Of a DNA stretch of 64,000 bases, positions 1 through 9,092 are shown piece after piece (within the stretch, counting starts at the first letter, position 1; each line of letters opens with the position of its first letter). The notes under the pieces are model-generated. The model had not been told where the DNA came from. It was given only the letters and a program-made list of their open reading frames with translations, and did not search any database. Both the position numbers and the translations under genes were made by a program. Source of the DNA: Vibrio sp. ES.051 (GTDB lineage Bacteria > Pseudomonadota > Gammaproteobacteria > Enterobacterales > Vibrionaceae); NCBI RefSeq assembly GCF_002563795.1, contig NZ_PDJL01000002.1, forward strand, positions 61,875 through 125,874. Direction: 5' to 3'.

Positions 1-743
1 TGGGTCGAAGTTGCCACGTAAGTGTTGGCCCACTTTAGGCTAGCATCGACATTCGATGCCATGCCACAGCCTTGGTAGGTATCGCCATCATGTTTGAGTG
101 TGGCTTTCCAGCCATACAACGTATCACTCATGGTATCTGAGCAGAGATTCTCTGTTAGACGAAGTTCTCCATCCTGTAATTGATAGGTGCGTTGACGGGG
201 TTGGATCTGACTGCTTTGAATCGCTAGGTTTTCTGCTTCTTCGCCCATTTTCTGGAATGTCAGTCCACGTGATTCAAAGCTAGCCGACCAAGATGGCTCA
301 TTACCAAACACACGGGTGGGGTTGTTCGGTTGACCACAACGATTTGGATTTTCCGCCGTGAGGAAGTTCACTTGTTCGACGACAAAATTGGCATCAAAAT
401 CGGCAGAAAATCCGTCGATGCCGGGCGGATTAAGATGGCCGATCATCTCCCCATACATCGTCTGGTAAGGTTCACTAGTTAACTTGATTGCACGTTGACT
501 TTGCTGAGGTGACAGTTGCAGCCAGTACTGCTTATCACTGCCACAGGGCATGATGTATTGGCTTTCATGACCCACAACCACTTTTCCGCGTAACATAAAG
601 GTTTGAGGTTGAATCGTTGTAGGCTTATCTAATCTGGCTGGTGGGGCGGTAAGTGTCTCTGGGCCAGATGGTGGCAGTTGCAAACTGCATGCTTGCAGAA
701 GCAGCAGGGTGGCGAACGCCACTGGGTTTTTCAAAGCCTTCAT
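1..743 (-). CDS. Lipoprotein, COG3650-like, cut by the window edge
   Basis: Reading the minus strand from an ATG at 743 gives an open frame of 247 codons that leaves the left edge. It begins MKALKNPVAFATLLLLQACS, a signal peptide with a lipobox ending in Cys19, so the product is probably an outer- or inner-membrane lipoprotein. Near the visible end a segment with CSDTMSDTLYGW and a later QGCGM resembles the C-terminal part of COG3650-type lipoproteins, whose role is not defined. Four Cys residues remain after the lipobox. The family call rests on that motif only. The 47 bases to the divergent EVE gene probably hold both promoters. Confidence 0.7.
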   Translation of the reverse strand, partial: MKALKNPVAFATLLLLQACSLQLPPSGPETLTAPPARLDKPTTIQPQTFMLRGKVVVGHESQYIMPCGSDKQYWLQLSPQQSQRAIKLTSEPYQTMYGEMIGHLNPPGIDGFSADFDANFVVEQVNFLTAENPNRCGQPNNPTRVFGNEPSWSASFESRGLTFQKMGEEAENLAIQSSQIQPRQRTYQLQDGELRLTENLCSDTMSDTLYGWKATLKHDGDTYQGCGMASNVDASLKWANTYVATST

Positions 744-790
744 GTTATATCTTCCTCATTATTGTTACTCAATCGGCATCGGATGGCATT

Positions 791-1261
791 ATGGCATATT
801 GGTTATTTAAAACTGAACCAGATACCTTTTCTATTGACACGCTTCGAACTCAAAAGGTTTCATGTTGGGAGGGAGTTCGTAATTATCAGGCACGCAATAT
901 GCTGCGTGACCAAGTCAAGTTGGGCGATTTAGTCCTGATTTATCACTCTTCTTGCAAAAATATTGGCGTTGCCGGTATTGCCAAAGTCGTGAGAGAAGCG
1001 TATCCCGACCATTTCCAGTTCGATCCCGAAAGCGACTACTACGACCCAAAGTCAGATCCAGACAATCCCCGCTGGATTATGGTGGATATCGAATTCGTGC
1101 GTAAAACGGCGCGGGTGATTCCGTTATCGGTGATGAAAGTGATGCCAGAGCTTGAGAACATGCCACTGGTGAAGCGTGGAAATCGTTTATCGATAATGCC
1201 AGTAACGGCAGAAGAGTGGGACGCGATTTTGGGCAAAGAGACGTTGCCAAGTCAGCGCTAA
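791..1261 (+). CDS. EVE domain protein
   Basis: A 156-residue protein that is a single EVE domain, a PUA-like fold; such domains are thought to bind modified bases in DNA or RNA. The typical opening MAYWLFKTEPDTF, then WEGVRNYQARNM and GDLVLIYHSSC are all visible. The frame is open further upstream (from 653), but that extension has no family similarity and would overlap the divergent lipoprotein gene, so the ATG at 791 is preferred. It is followed by a hairpin terminator shared with the convergent yigL gene. The fold is confident; the ligand is unknown. Confidence 0.88.
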   Translation: MAYWLFKTEPDTFSIDTLRTQKVSCWEGVRNYQARNMLRDQVKLGDLVLIYHSSCKNIGVAGIAKVVREAYPDHFQFDPESDYYDPKSDPDNPRWIMVDIEFVRKTARVIPLSVMKVMPELENMPLVKRGNRLSIMPVTAEEWDAILGKETLPSQR

Positions 1262-1284
1262 TGGGTTGTACCAAAAAGAAAAAA

Positions 1285-1308
1285 AAAGGGCTGAAGTTGC
1301 AGCCCTTT
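1285..1308. terminator. Bidirectional terminator between EVE gene and yigL
   Basis: Nine-base arms AAAGGGCTG and CAGCCCTTT around a six-base loop, with an A-run before and T-rich sequence after. It sits between two convergent genes and can serve both. Confidence 0.75.
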
Positions 1309-1323
1309 ATGACGTTGAAGGGG

Positions 1324-2148
1324 TTATAACAAATGCTTTTGAAGGTAGTATGCGACCGCATCGTCAGCGTGACTACCAATCACTTCATTATTGGGTAATG
1401 CTCGCATTACTTTCTCGTGTGATGTGCCCATCACCAAGCCTTTACCCGCCATCGACAGCATTTCAACGTCGTTCATCCCGTCGCCAAATGCCACGCAGTT
1501 TTCTAGTGTGAGGCCGAGTTTTTCAGCGACTGCCTGAAGTGCGTGGCCTTTCGAGACGCCAGCACTCATGACTTCCAAGCACCAAGGTGTCGAGAACGCA
1601 ATATTCAATTTGTCACCAAATTGCTCACGCAGTTTGTTCTCAAACACAACCAAGCGTTCGTGGTCTTGCGCGGCGTGAGTAAAGAAAATTTTCGCGATAC
1701 CATCAGTTGGCGCCTGGTCTTCATCGAACAACACATAAGTGAATTCGTCATGGAAATCACGCAGTGTTTGATCATCTTTGTTCATTAACCAGCGGTCATC
1801 TTGATACATATGAATAAGGATTTCATGATCGTGTTTGATCGTGTCGATCACGTCTTGTACCAACTCAGCAGGGACATTTTCGCTGTACATCAATTGATCT
1901 TGTTGGTCATGCACTCGAGCACCGTTTGAGGTGATCATGTAAGCAGGAATGCCCACTTGACGACGAATGCTTGCGACGTCTACGTGGTGACGACCTGTGG
2001 CAAAGACAAAGGTATAACCCTGTTCATGTAATGCTTTCAGCGTTTCTTTTGAGTAAGCGCTGAGCTGATGATTGGGGGCGAGTAACGTGCCATCCAGATC
2101 TGAAGCAACGATTTTAGTGATCTCTTTGCAAGGTAGCGATGTGCTCAT
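1324..2148 (-). CDS. yigL: HAD-family sugar/pyridoxal phosphatase YigL
   Basis: A 274-residue Cof-type haloacid-dehalogenase phosphatase. It shows the HAD nucleophile motif VASDLDGTLL near residue 15, FATGRHHVDV, YMITSNGARVHD, VSKGHAL with the conserved Lys, and the acidic motif FGDGMNDVEML. These closely resemble E. coli YigL, which dephosphorylates sugar phosphates and pyridoxal phosphate in the cytoplasm. The frame is open 65 codons further upstream, but the ATG at 2148 matches the family start (MSTSLPCKEITKIVASDLDG). Its neighbours pldB and rhtB are in the same order as in E. coli, which supports the orthology. Confidence 0.93.
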   Translation of the reverse strand: MSTSLPCKEITKIVASDLDGTLLAPNHQLSAYSKETLKALHEQGYTFVFATGRHHVDVASIRRQVGIPAYMITSNGARVHDQQDQLMYSENVPAELVQDVIDTIKHDHEILIHMYQDDRWLMNKDDQTLRDFHDEFTYVLFDEDQAPTDGIAKIFFTHAAQDHERLVVFENKLREQFGDKLNIAFSTPWCLEVMSAGVSKGHALQAVAEKLGLTLENCVAFGDGMNDVEMLSMAGKGLVMGTSHEKVMRALPNNEVIGSHADDAVAYYLQKHLL

Positions 2149-2395
2149 GAAGTCCTCGTAAACGGTGTGGATAGAGTGGAACAGGCCAATTGCAAACGGA
2201 GTACAATAGATTGACTCGATCATACTGCTCCGAATGCGGGGGAACTTTTCACGTCGTGGGGTTTTACGGTGACAAATACAGCAAAACCCCAACAGGCCTT
2301 GGCAGTGTACGCCAAAATAAGGATGAAAAAGAGGGCAAATCACACCGTGGGTATTTCCTCTTTAATTATTGCCGTGAACAGGACGCCTATTGTGG

Positions 2396-3400
2396 TTAAT
2401 TGTGGTGTATTTTTTTGTTGGGATCATGCATAAAACGGAAGATGGCGTCTAACGCTTGGTTACGATACTGGTCCGACTCGAAGAGGATCTCATGCTGCGC
2501 CGCCTCAATTGAGAGCAGTTGGGTGTGAAGGTTGGTTTTACTCAACTTATCGATAAAACGTTGTTGCGCAAGGTTGCTGACAATACGGTCATTCCCCGCT
2601 TGGATAAGTAATACGGGCACTTTGACTTGGCGTGTTAACAGGAAGCACTGTTTGGCTGCCATCAGCCCTTGCCATACCCAGCGAGTGCTTGGTCCACCAA
2701 CTTGAAGCTCTGGTTTTTCTGTGTAGAGATTACGAAACCATTGGTAACGACCTTGACTTTGGCTAAGCGGATTGTCTTCAAATGGCTTAGGGAAATACGG
2801 TTTATGACCGGGTGCGTAACGTGGTAATGTAGAGACGGCAGACATGATTTGTGTCACCGGAATCGCGATAGGTGATAAGTACCATGGCAGGTTAATCCCG
2901 AACATAGGTGCACTTAAAATCAAGCCAGTGAAGTGATGTTTTGGGTGGGTTTGCAGATAACGTGTCGCGATTGCGCCGCCCATAGAGTGGGCGATTATAA
3001 AGCATTGTTGATATTGGCTAAGGTCGTGTTTTTTTACCACCACGTTCATATCATCGATATAATCCGTAAAGTCATAGACGTGACCCATGTCAGAGTCAGA
3101 CAACAGGCGATCTGATAAACCTTGTCCACGGTGGTCAAATGAGTAGACATCAAAGCCTTGGCGATAGAGATCGTAAAATAGCTCTTGATACTTCCAGGAA
3201 GACTCGATGCGTCCATTGACGACGAGCACGGCTTTTTTGTGTTCAGGGTGGGTGAGTTTGCACCAGTAGATGTTCTTTTTCTCTGTCCCTTTAACAAAGC
3301 CTTCTTGGCGAGTTTGCCACAGTGCAGCGATTGGCCCACCAATTGCTTGCTCAAATAAAGTCTCTTGAGTATAAGTCAAAGGTGAATGGTTAGTAGCCAT
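2396..3400 (-). CDS. pldB: Lysophospholipase L2
   Basis: A 334-residue alpha/beta hydrolase that removes the remaining acyl chain from lysophospholipids at the inner membrane. The oxyanion region FDHRGQGLSDR, the nucleophile elbow IAHSMGGAIATRY and the late acid/base region QAGNDRIV followed by AAQHEIL (His) are visible. The ATG at 3400 is chosen over the open upstream extension because that extension crosses the divergent promoter region and overlaps rhtB. A 247-base gap separates it from yigL downstream, and no gene is evident in that gap. Context (rhtB, yigL) matches E. coli. Confidence 0.93.
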   Translation of the reverse strand: MATNHSPLTYTQETLFEQAIGGPIAALWQTRQEGFVKGTEKKNIYWCKLTHPEHKKAVLVVNGRIESSWKYQELFYDLYRQGFDVYSFDHRGQGLSDRLLSDSDMGHVYDFTDYIDDMNVVVKKHDLSQYQQCFIIAHSMGGAIATRYLQTHPKHHFTGLILSAPMFGINLPWYLSPIAIPVTQIMSAVSTLPRYAPGHKPYFPKPFEDNPLSQSQGRYQWFRNLYTEKPELQVGGPSTRWVWQGLMAAKQCFLLTRQVKVPVLLIQAGNDRIVSNLAQQRFIDKLSKTNLHTQLLSIEAAQHEILFESDQYRNQALDAIFRFMHDPNKKIHHN

Positions 3401-3465
3401 TAGTCGATTACCTGAAGATACGTTGTTGACGCGATGTATCATCGAAGAATTAATGAGGAAATGCA

Positions 3466-4083
3466 ATGGATACCCACGTCTGGTTCGCTTATGTGGTAAC
3501 AGCAATCGTTTTTAGTTTGGCACCGGGGTCGGGTACCGTCAATTCCATCAGTAATGGCTTGAGCTATGGTACGCGCAAATCACTAGGGGCGATTATTGGT
3601 CTACAAATTGGATTAGCGATCCACATTGCGTTAGTTGGGGCGGGCATAGGCGCCTTGGTGGCGCAATCGGCAACGGCATTTACCGTGATTAAATGGGTGG
3701 GCGCGGCTTACTTAGTGTGGCTGGGTATTCAAAAATGGCGTGATACGTCCAGTTTAGTCACGGCTGAAAGTCATAAGGCCATGTCAGGCACCGCACTGTT
3801 GTACAAGGCCATTTTAATCAACTTGACCAACCCTAAATCGATTGTTTTCTTGGTGGCACTCTTCCCACAATTTATTGACCCGAGCCAAGATCAATTAACG
3901 CAGTTGTTGGTGTTGGGCATTACAACGGTCGTCATTGATGCTTGTGTGATGTTGGGTTACACCACCTTAGCGGCGCAAATGGGGCGCTTTATCCGTTCAG
4001 ACAAAGTCATGGGTAAAATAAACAAAGTCTTCGGTTCCATGTTTATGAGTTGTGGCGCATTATTAGCGGTTGCAAAATCATAA
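3466..4083 (+). CDS. rhtB: Homoserine/homoserine lactone efflux protein
   Basis: A 205-residue LysE/RhtB-family exporter with about six hydrophobic segments. The family motif SLAPGSGTVNSISNGLSYG appears near residue 18, followed by GLQIGLAIH, AAYLVWLGIQ and INLTNPKSIVFLVALFPQF, all very close to E. coli RhtB. It should export homoserine, its lactone and related amino acids through the inner membrane. The gene is divergent from pldB with only 65 bases between the starts, and a good Shine-Dalgarno (GAGGAAATGCA) precedes the ATG. Confidence 0.93.
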   Translation: MDTHVWFAYVVTAIVFSLAPGSGTVNSISNGLSYGTRKSLGAIIGLQIGLAIHIALVGAGIGALVAQSATAFTVIKWVGAAYLVWLGIQKWRDTSSLVTAESHKAMSGTALLYKAILINLTNPKSIVFLVALFPQFIDPSQDQLTQLLVLGITTVVIDACVMLGYTTLAAQMGRFIRSDKVMGKINKVFGSMFMSCGALLAVAKS

Positions 4084-4106
4084 GTCATTCATAGGTCCTC
4101 TTTAGT

Positions 4107-5327
4107 ATGAATACCACATATGTCGCTCGCCAGCCTATCTTTAACCGCAAAAGACAAACGCTGGGCTATGAATTGTTGTTTCGAGATGGGGAGAGTAACG
4201 CATACCCTGCGCATATTGAGTCAAACCGAGCGACATACCGATTGATTGTCGAAAACTTCTTATCGTTAGGCACCAATCCGATAATTGCCTCGTCGCGATG
4301 TTTCATCAACTTTCCTCATCAAAGCTTGGTGCGTCGTCTGCCACACAGTTTGCCGAAAAACAAAATCGTCGTGGAAGTGTTAGAGACTTGCCAACCGACC
4401 GAGGAGCTTCTCGAAGTCATTCGCGACTTGTATCGAGAGGGGTATTTGATCGCCCTAGATGATTTCACCTTAACGCCAGAGTGGCGGCGCTTTTTGCCCT
4501 ATGTGCATATCGTGAAACTCGATATTATGGCCATGGGGCTAGAAAAAGCGTGTGAACTGGTGAAAGCACACCTCGCTAAGCGGGTCAAATACCACTTTCT
4601 TGCTGAGCGTGTCGAAACCGAACAAGAGTTTGAGCAGGCCAAAGCGGCGGGTTTTAAATTCTTCCAAGGTTACTTTTTTAGTAAGCCATTGGTCTCAAAA
4701 ACGAACTACGTTAGCCCAAAGCAAGTGTTGGCGCTGCAGCTGTTTCGCGAAGTGTGTCTCCCAGAGCCAGACTTCGCACGCATTGAAGCCATCATTATCC
4801 AAGATATTGCGTTGTCGTATAAATTATTGCGCTTTGTGAATACACAGGCGCCGAATCTGGCGGTTGAAATCAGTTCGTTTCGTCAAGCATTAATTTACCT
4901 TGGTCAAGATAACCTTAAACAATTTGTCTCTTTGGTGGTGGCGTCGTACATCTCCAGCAATAAACCTCGAGAACTTTATCATCTCTCCTTACAGCGTGCG
5001 CAATTTTGCCAACTGATGTCACGTTACCAGCCCTTTTCCCGCCTCAATGAGCAAGGCTTCATGATTGGTCTATTGTCCATGTTAGGAGCTATGATCGATT
5101 TATCGGTGGAAGCTTTAGTCCAACAGCTGCCACTGAGCGACACAACCCAGCAGGCTCTGTTACATCGAGAAGGAGAGTATGGAGCGCTCATTTCTCTTGA
5201 AGAGTGCTATGAGCGCGCTGACTGGTTGGGAGTCGAGAAATTGTCTACCCAATTGGGGCTCTCTTTAGAAGAGGTCAAGCTTTCATTGGGTGAGGCGGTA
5301 CGTTGGAGCCAAAGCATTACGGTGTAA
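4107..5327 (+). CDS. EAL-HDOD signalling protein
   Basis: A 406-residue protein with an N-terminal EAL-like domain (about 1-200) and a C-terminal HDOD domain (about 205-395), the YuxH-type architecture. The signature EAL is replaced by ELL in GYELLFRDG, and LDDFTL and VKLDIM replace the usual metal-binding context, so cyclic-di-GMP hydrolysis is uncertain. Vibrio cholerae has an EAL-HDOD protein, CdgJ, that affects motility and biofilm; the resemblance is in architecture, and orthology is only suspected. It starts 23 bases after rhtB and may be cotranscribed. An HDOD domain usually mediates protein contacts in signalling. Confidence 0.88.
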   Translation: MNTTYVARQPIFNRKRQTLGYELLFRDGESNAYPAHIESNRATYRLIVENFLSLGTNPIIASSRCFINFPHQSLVRRLPHSLPKNKIVVEVLETCQPTEELLEVIRDLYREGYLIALDDFTLTPEWRRFLPYVHIVKLDIMAMGLEKACELVKAHLAKRVKYHFLAERVETEQEFEQAKAAGFKFFQGYFFSKPLVSKTNYVSPKQVLALQLFREVCLPEPDFARIEAIIIQDIALSYKLLRFVNTQAPNLAVEISSFRQALIYLGQDNLKQFVSLVVASYISSNKPRELYHLSLQRAQFCQLMSRYQPFSRLNEQGFMIGLLSMLGAMIDLSVEALVQQLPLSDTTQQALLHREGEYGALISLEECYERADWLGVEKLSTQLGLSLEEVKLSLGEAVRWSQSITV

Positions 5328-5440
5328 ATCGTAACGGTGAATGGCCTCAAACTCTTGCCGCAGAACCAATCCTCTTCGATTCTCTGGAAGATTAAACTTT
5401 TATGAAGATAAGCGCTCAGCTCTTGACGGTTGAGCGTGTT

Positions 5441-5482
5441 TAAATAAATATATGCGCATATCCATATATGAGTATATTCATT
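5441..5482. promoter_or_regulatory. Probable ArsR operator and ars promoter
   Basis: Just before and overlapping the arsR start is an AT-rich region with a perfect 12-base palindrome ATATGCGCATAT (5450-5461), followed by CATATATGAGTATAT. ArsR/SmtB repressors bind such interrupted palindromes over the promoter. TTGACG-like hexamers lie just upstream near 5422-5433. The operator role is inferred from position and symmetry. Confidence 0.55.
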
Positions 5483-5818
5483 ATGCTTCCACATCAATTT
5501 TTCAAGCTTTTGTCCGATGAGACTCGGGTGCGTTGTTTAATGCTGGTGGCCCGCGAAGGTGAAACCTGCGTCGGTGACATAGCGTTTGCCTTGCAAGAAA
5601 GCCAACCCAAAGTGTCGCGTCATTTAGCCCAGTTAAGATCCAATGGCATCGTGGTGGATAAGCGCCGGGGACAGTGGGTGTATTACCAACTGTCGCAGCA
5701 GCTGCCGGGTTGGATGCACAAGTTAATTGACGACTTAGTCGCATCGAATTGCTTGAAGCAAGAGTACCAAGATGACATTGCACGCCTGCAGGATAAAAGT
5801 CGTGAGGCTTGCTGCTAA
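5468..5818 (+). CDS. arsR: ArsR-family arsenic-responsive repressor
   Basis: A 116-residue winged-helix repressor (HTH around ESQPKVSRHLAQLRSNG, wing KRRGQWVYYQL). Released from DNA by arsenite, it would control the following gap-arsJ genes. The CVCDLC triad used by the E. coli protein is absent; only C34 is present there. Instead there are C95 and a terminal C115-C116 pair, so the metalloid site is probably built at the C terminus, as in Acidithiobacillus-type ArsR. The start is uncertain: ATG 5468 gives an MSIFIMLPHQ opening, while ATG 5483 would give MLPHQ and spare the operator. Confidence 0.85.
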   Translation: MSIFIMLPHQFFKLLSDETRVRCLMLVAREGETCVGDIAFALQESQPKVSRHLAQLRSNGIVVDKRRGQWVYYQLSQQLPGWMHKLIDDLVASNCLKQEYQDDIARLQDKSREACC

Positions 5819-5863
5819 CCACACACAGATATTTCAAGTTAAAAGAGTTTAAAGGGGAGAATT

Positions 5864-6865
5864 ATGGCGATTAAAGTAGGAATCAACGGGTTTGGTCGAA
5901 TCGGTCGTTTGGCATTACGTGCAGCGTTTGACTGGCCAGAGCTGGAATTTGTGCAGATCAACGATGTCGCGGGTGATGCTACCACTCTGGGCCATTTATT
6001 GGAGTTCGATTCCGTTCAGGGCCGCTGGCACCATGCAGTGCAAGTTGAAGACAATGCGCTGGTTATCAACGGCAAGCGTATTGCCACGACACAACAGCGC
6101 GATATTGATGCCGTCAACTGGTCAGGCTGTGATGTGGTGATTGAAGCAACGGGCGTGCATCGTAAAACGTCACTCTTAGATCAATATCTTGATCAAGGCG
6201 TGAAGCGAGTGGTCGTGAGTGCGCCAGTTAAAGAAGAGGGGGTGGCGAATATTGTGGTGGGGGTCAACGATCATATCTTCAACCCAGAGAAACACCGCAT
6301 TGTGACCGCAGCGTCTTGTACCACCAACTGTATTGCGCCAGTGGTGAAAGTGATTCATGAGAAGTTGGGGATTGCGCAATCTTCTTTTACTACGATTCAC
6401 GATCTAACCAATACGCAAACCATTTTAGACGCACCACATAAAGATCTGCGCCGAGCCCGCGCTTGTGGCATGAGCCTTATCCCGACCACAACAGGCAGTG
6501 CGACGGCGATTGTCGAAATTTTCCCAGACTTGAAAGACAAAATTAATGGCCATGCCGTACGAGTGCCTTTGGCTAACGCATCGCTGACCGACATTATTTT
6601 TGATGTGAAACGTGATACCACCGTCGAAGAAGTCAACGCGCTATTGCAAGCTGCATCCGAAGGGGAGTTGAAAGGCATCCTTGGTTTTGAAGCGCGCCCA
6701 TTGGTGTCTATCGACTATAAAGGCGACCAACGCTCAACCATCGTTGATGCGCAGTCGACCATGGTGGTGGGATCACGGATGGTGAAAATTTATGCGTGGT
6801 ACGACAACGAAATGGGCTACGCGACACGCACCGCAGAGCTGGTTCGTAACGTTGGCTTAGCATAA
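5864..6865 (+). CDS. Glyceraldehyde-3-phosphate dehydrogenase of the arsenate operon
   Basis: A 333-residue GAPDH with the N-terminal NAD-binding [10 protein letters not shown], the catalytic Cys in [10 protein letters not shown], and the C-terminal [11 protein letters not shown]. Next to arsJ such an enzyme is known to use arsenate in place of phosphate, giving 1-arseno-3-phosphoglycerate, which ArsJ then exports. It lies 45 bases after arsR with a strong ribosome site (GGGGAGAATT) and 12 bases before the phosphatase remnant, so one transcript is likely. A housekeeping role is less likely in this context, though the sequence alone cannot exclude it. Confidence 0.9.
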   Translation: MAIKVGINGFGRIGRLALRAAFDWPELEFVQINDVAGDATTLGHLLEFDSVQGRWHHAVQVEDNALVINGKRIATTQQRDIDAVNWSGCDVVIEATGVHRKTSLLDQYLDQGVKRVVVSAPVKEEGVANIVVGVNDHIFNPEKHRIVTAASCTTNCIAPVVKVIHEKLGIAQSSFTTIHDLTNTQTILDAPHKDLRRARACGMSLIPTTTGSATAIVEIFPDLKDKINGHAVRVPLANASLTDIIFDVKRDTTVEEVNALLQAASEGELKGILGFEARPLVSIDYKGDQRSTIVDAQSTMVVGSRMVKIYAWYDNEMGYATRTAELVRNVGLA

Positions 6866-6877
6866 CAGGAGTTCAAG

Positions 6878-7361
6878 ATGGCTCATCCTACATGGCAATT
6901 AGAGTTAGATTTAGGTGCCTTGGTACTGACACCATGCCCCGGGACCAAAGGCGTGGATTTGCAAACGTCTTTACAGCAGTTAAAAACGCAAGGCGTTCAA
7001 GCTGTGGTAACCGCATTAGACAATCGCGAGTTGGCGTCAAAAGGCGTCTCTGAACTCGGTGATGTGACGCAGCATCTGGAGATGAAATGGTTCCAGATCG
7101 AGATTGAGGATGACTGCGCACCAAGCGAAGAATTTGCCGCTAAATGGCAACAACTGAGCCCGGAGTTGCATGCCATTCTGGCTCAAGGTGGCAAAGTCGC
7201 GAGGCGGTTCGGGTCGCACAGGTTTGTTCGCGGCCCACTTGCTGCTTGAGAAAGAGTGGGCGTTGGACGATATCGTACGTGAAGTGCAGGCCTTACGCCC
7301 TGGTGCGTTTACTAAACCTGTGCAAGTGGAGTACATCGAACGCGTAGCTCGAGGCGTTTGA
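6878..7361 (+). pseudogene. Broken dual-specificity/tyrosine phosphatase-like gene
   Basis: The frame starting at 6878 (MAHPTWQLELDLGAL) runs through a typical small CDKN3/PTP-like phosphatase until about 7201, then shifts and stops at 7249. The C-terminal half continues in another frame as GGSGRTGLFAAHLL to 7361. Aligned on the family signature HCxxGxxRT, the residues up to and including the catalytic Cys are missing; a deletion of about 11 bases explains both the shift and the loss. Phosphatases of this type occur between gap and arsJ in related operons. The product is almost certainly inactive unless the gap is an assembly error. Confidence 0.8.
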
Positions 7362-7614
7362 ACAGCTTAAATCGTTTTTGGAATGTCATGATCCCAAAGC
7401 GATGTTCGGGCTGGTTTAGAAAAGTGTGTCTGCAATAAGGTAAGAATGACTTTAATTGGTTCTTTGTTTTTATTGTGAATTTTATTTTTCTGTTGAGTCT
7501 GAGCTATTTGTGAAATTACACCCGCATTGAACACCTCAATGTTGGTGTACAGGTTAAGAGGCATTTAGGACATGGCGAACCAAATGCTTCTATCGCTGTA
7601 CTTATGAGGTCAAT

Positions 7615-8832
7615 ATGATTTCTCAACTGAGCAAAAGTATTCGTCAGTACATGTTAGTGACGTTTAATTATTGGAACTTTACGGTGACAGATGGTGCGCT
7701 ACGTATGCTGGTGGTGCTCTATTTCCACGACTTAGGCTATTCCACCTTAGCCATTGCTTCACTCTTCCTGTTCTATGAAATTTTTGGTGTGCTTACCAAC
7801 CTGATTGGTGGTTGGCTTGGCGCCAGACTAGGTTTGAATAAAACCATGAATATCGGTTTGGCGATGCAAGTTTTTGCGTTGCTGATGCTCACGGTACCGA
7901 ATGCGTGGCTGACGATCCCTTGGGTGATGGCGGCGCAAGCAATGTCTGGTATTGCCAAAGACCTCAACAAGATGAGTGCAAAGAGCGCGATTAAAACATT
8001 AGTCCCAGATGGGCAGCAGGGGGCACTGTACAAATGGGTGGCGATTTTGACAGGGTCGAAAAATGCGCTCAAAGGTGCCGGTTTTTTTGTTGGTGGCTTA
8101 CTGCTGTCTTGGGTTGGCTTCCAAAACTCGATGTTTATTATGGCGGGTGTGTTGGCGGTCGTGTTTGTTTGCAGCCTAATCTGGCTAGAAGCTGATATGG
8201 GCAAAGCGAAAAGCAAACCGAAATTTCGCCAAATCTTCTCCAAATCGGAATCAGTGAATATCTTGTCTGCCGCGCGAATGTTTTTATTTGGAGCTCGTGA
8301 TGTCTGGTTTGTGGTCGCTCTGCCAGTGTATCTTGGCAGTGTGTTCGGCTGGGATCACTTATGGGTTGGAGGGTTCTTAGCGACGTGGGTGATTGCTTAC
8401 GGCTTTGTGCAAGGTTTCGCGCCGCGTATTACTGGCAAAGCGCAAGGCCATGTGCCTGATGGTAGGGCGGCATTAGTTTGGGCGGGCATGCTTGCATTGG
8501 TCACTGGCTTTATTGCTTACGGCGTACAAATTGGCTGGCAACCTGAGCGAGTGATTGTGGTTGGCTTAATGATTTTTGGTGCCGTTTTTGCCATCAACTC
8601 TTCTCTGCATTCGTATCTGATTGTCAGTTATGCCAAAGGTGATGGTGTTTCGTTGGATGTAGGCTTCTATTATATGGCCAATGCGATGGGACGGTTGATT
8701 GGGACTGTGCTGTCGGGCTGGGTTTATCAAGAAGCGGGTTTAGCGGCATGTTTGTGGGTATCTTGTGTGTTCTTAGCGCTGACGACGCTGATCTCGATCA
8801 AGTTGCCAAAATCCAACGTCGTTACGGCTTAA
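7615..8832 (+). CDS. arsJ: Organoarsenical efflux permease ArsJ
   Basis: A 405-residue major-facilitator permease with about 11-12 hydrophobic segments. The opening (YMLVTFNYWNFTVTDGALRM, residues 13-32) and GIAKDLNKMSAKSAIK near residue 115 are typical of ArsJ. Known ArsJ proteins export 1-arseno-3-phosphoglycerate, the product of the upstream GAPDH, which then breaks down outside to give arsenate. A 253-base gap separates it from the phosphatase remnant; that gap shows no gene and ends in a good ribosome site (TGAGGTCAAT). Whether arsJ relies on read-through or its own promoter is not clear. Confidence 0.9.
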   Translation: MISQLSKSIRQYMLVTFNYWNFTVTDGALRMLVVLYFHDLGYSTLAIASLFLFYEIFGVLTNLIGGWLGARLGLNKTMNIGLAMQVFALLMLTVPNAWLTIPWVMAAQAMSGIAKDLNKMSAKSAIKTLVPDGQQGALYKWVAILTGSKNALKGAGFFVGGLLLSWVGFQNSMFIMAGVLAVVFVCSLIWLEADMGKAKSKPKFRQIFSKSESVNILSAARMFLFGARDVWFVVALPVYLGSVFGWDHLWVGGFLATWVIAYGFVQGFAPRITGKAQGHVPDGRAALVWAGMLALVTGFIAYGVQIGWQPERVIVVGLMIFGAVFAINSSLHSYLIVSYAKGDGVSLDVGFYYMANAMGRLIGTVLSGWVYQEAGLAACLWVSCVFLALTTLISIKLPKSNVVTA

Positions 8833-8840
8833 ATATCGGC

Positions 8841-8867
8841 AAAATGGCTCCGATTTGGAGCCATTTT
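8841..8867. terminator. Terminator after arsJ
   Basis: Eleven-base arms AAAATGGCTCC and GGAGCCATTTT around a five-base loop, ending in a short T run. It closes the ars operon. The next 225 bases before the acyltransferase gene show no convincing gene. Confidence 0.8.
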
Positions 8868-9092
8868 GAGTTTATTGGAGCATAAGCGATCTAACCAATC
8901 GGTGTCGATGATGCCTCGCGATGCTACATACATGCTTTGTTCTTCCTTCTAGTCATTGATTGGGCTGCCGATGAAATCCACGCTATAGGTCATTGTTGAG
9001 TTAAAAATAAGCAAAAACAGATTGTTAACCATTTCACTGACTGAAATTTGCCCTATGCTATAAACGATAAGCGATTCAAAGTAGGCACAGCT

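Noticed and set aside
2149..2395. A long N-terminal extension of YigL into the gap before pldB.
   Set aside because: The extension has no family similarity and the ATG at 2148 gives the normal YigL length.
8868..9092. A minus-strand short frame reading DFIGSPIND then a stop and MYVASRGIIDTDWLDRL.
   Set aside because: It is interrupted by a stop, overlaps the arsJ terminator and has no recognisable family; it could be a remnant but cannot be supported.
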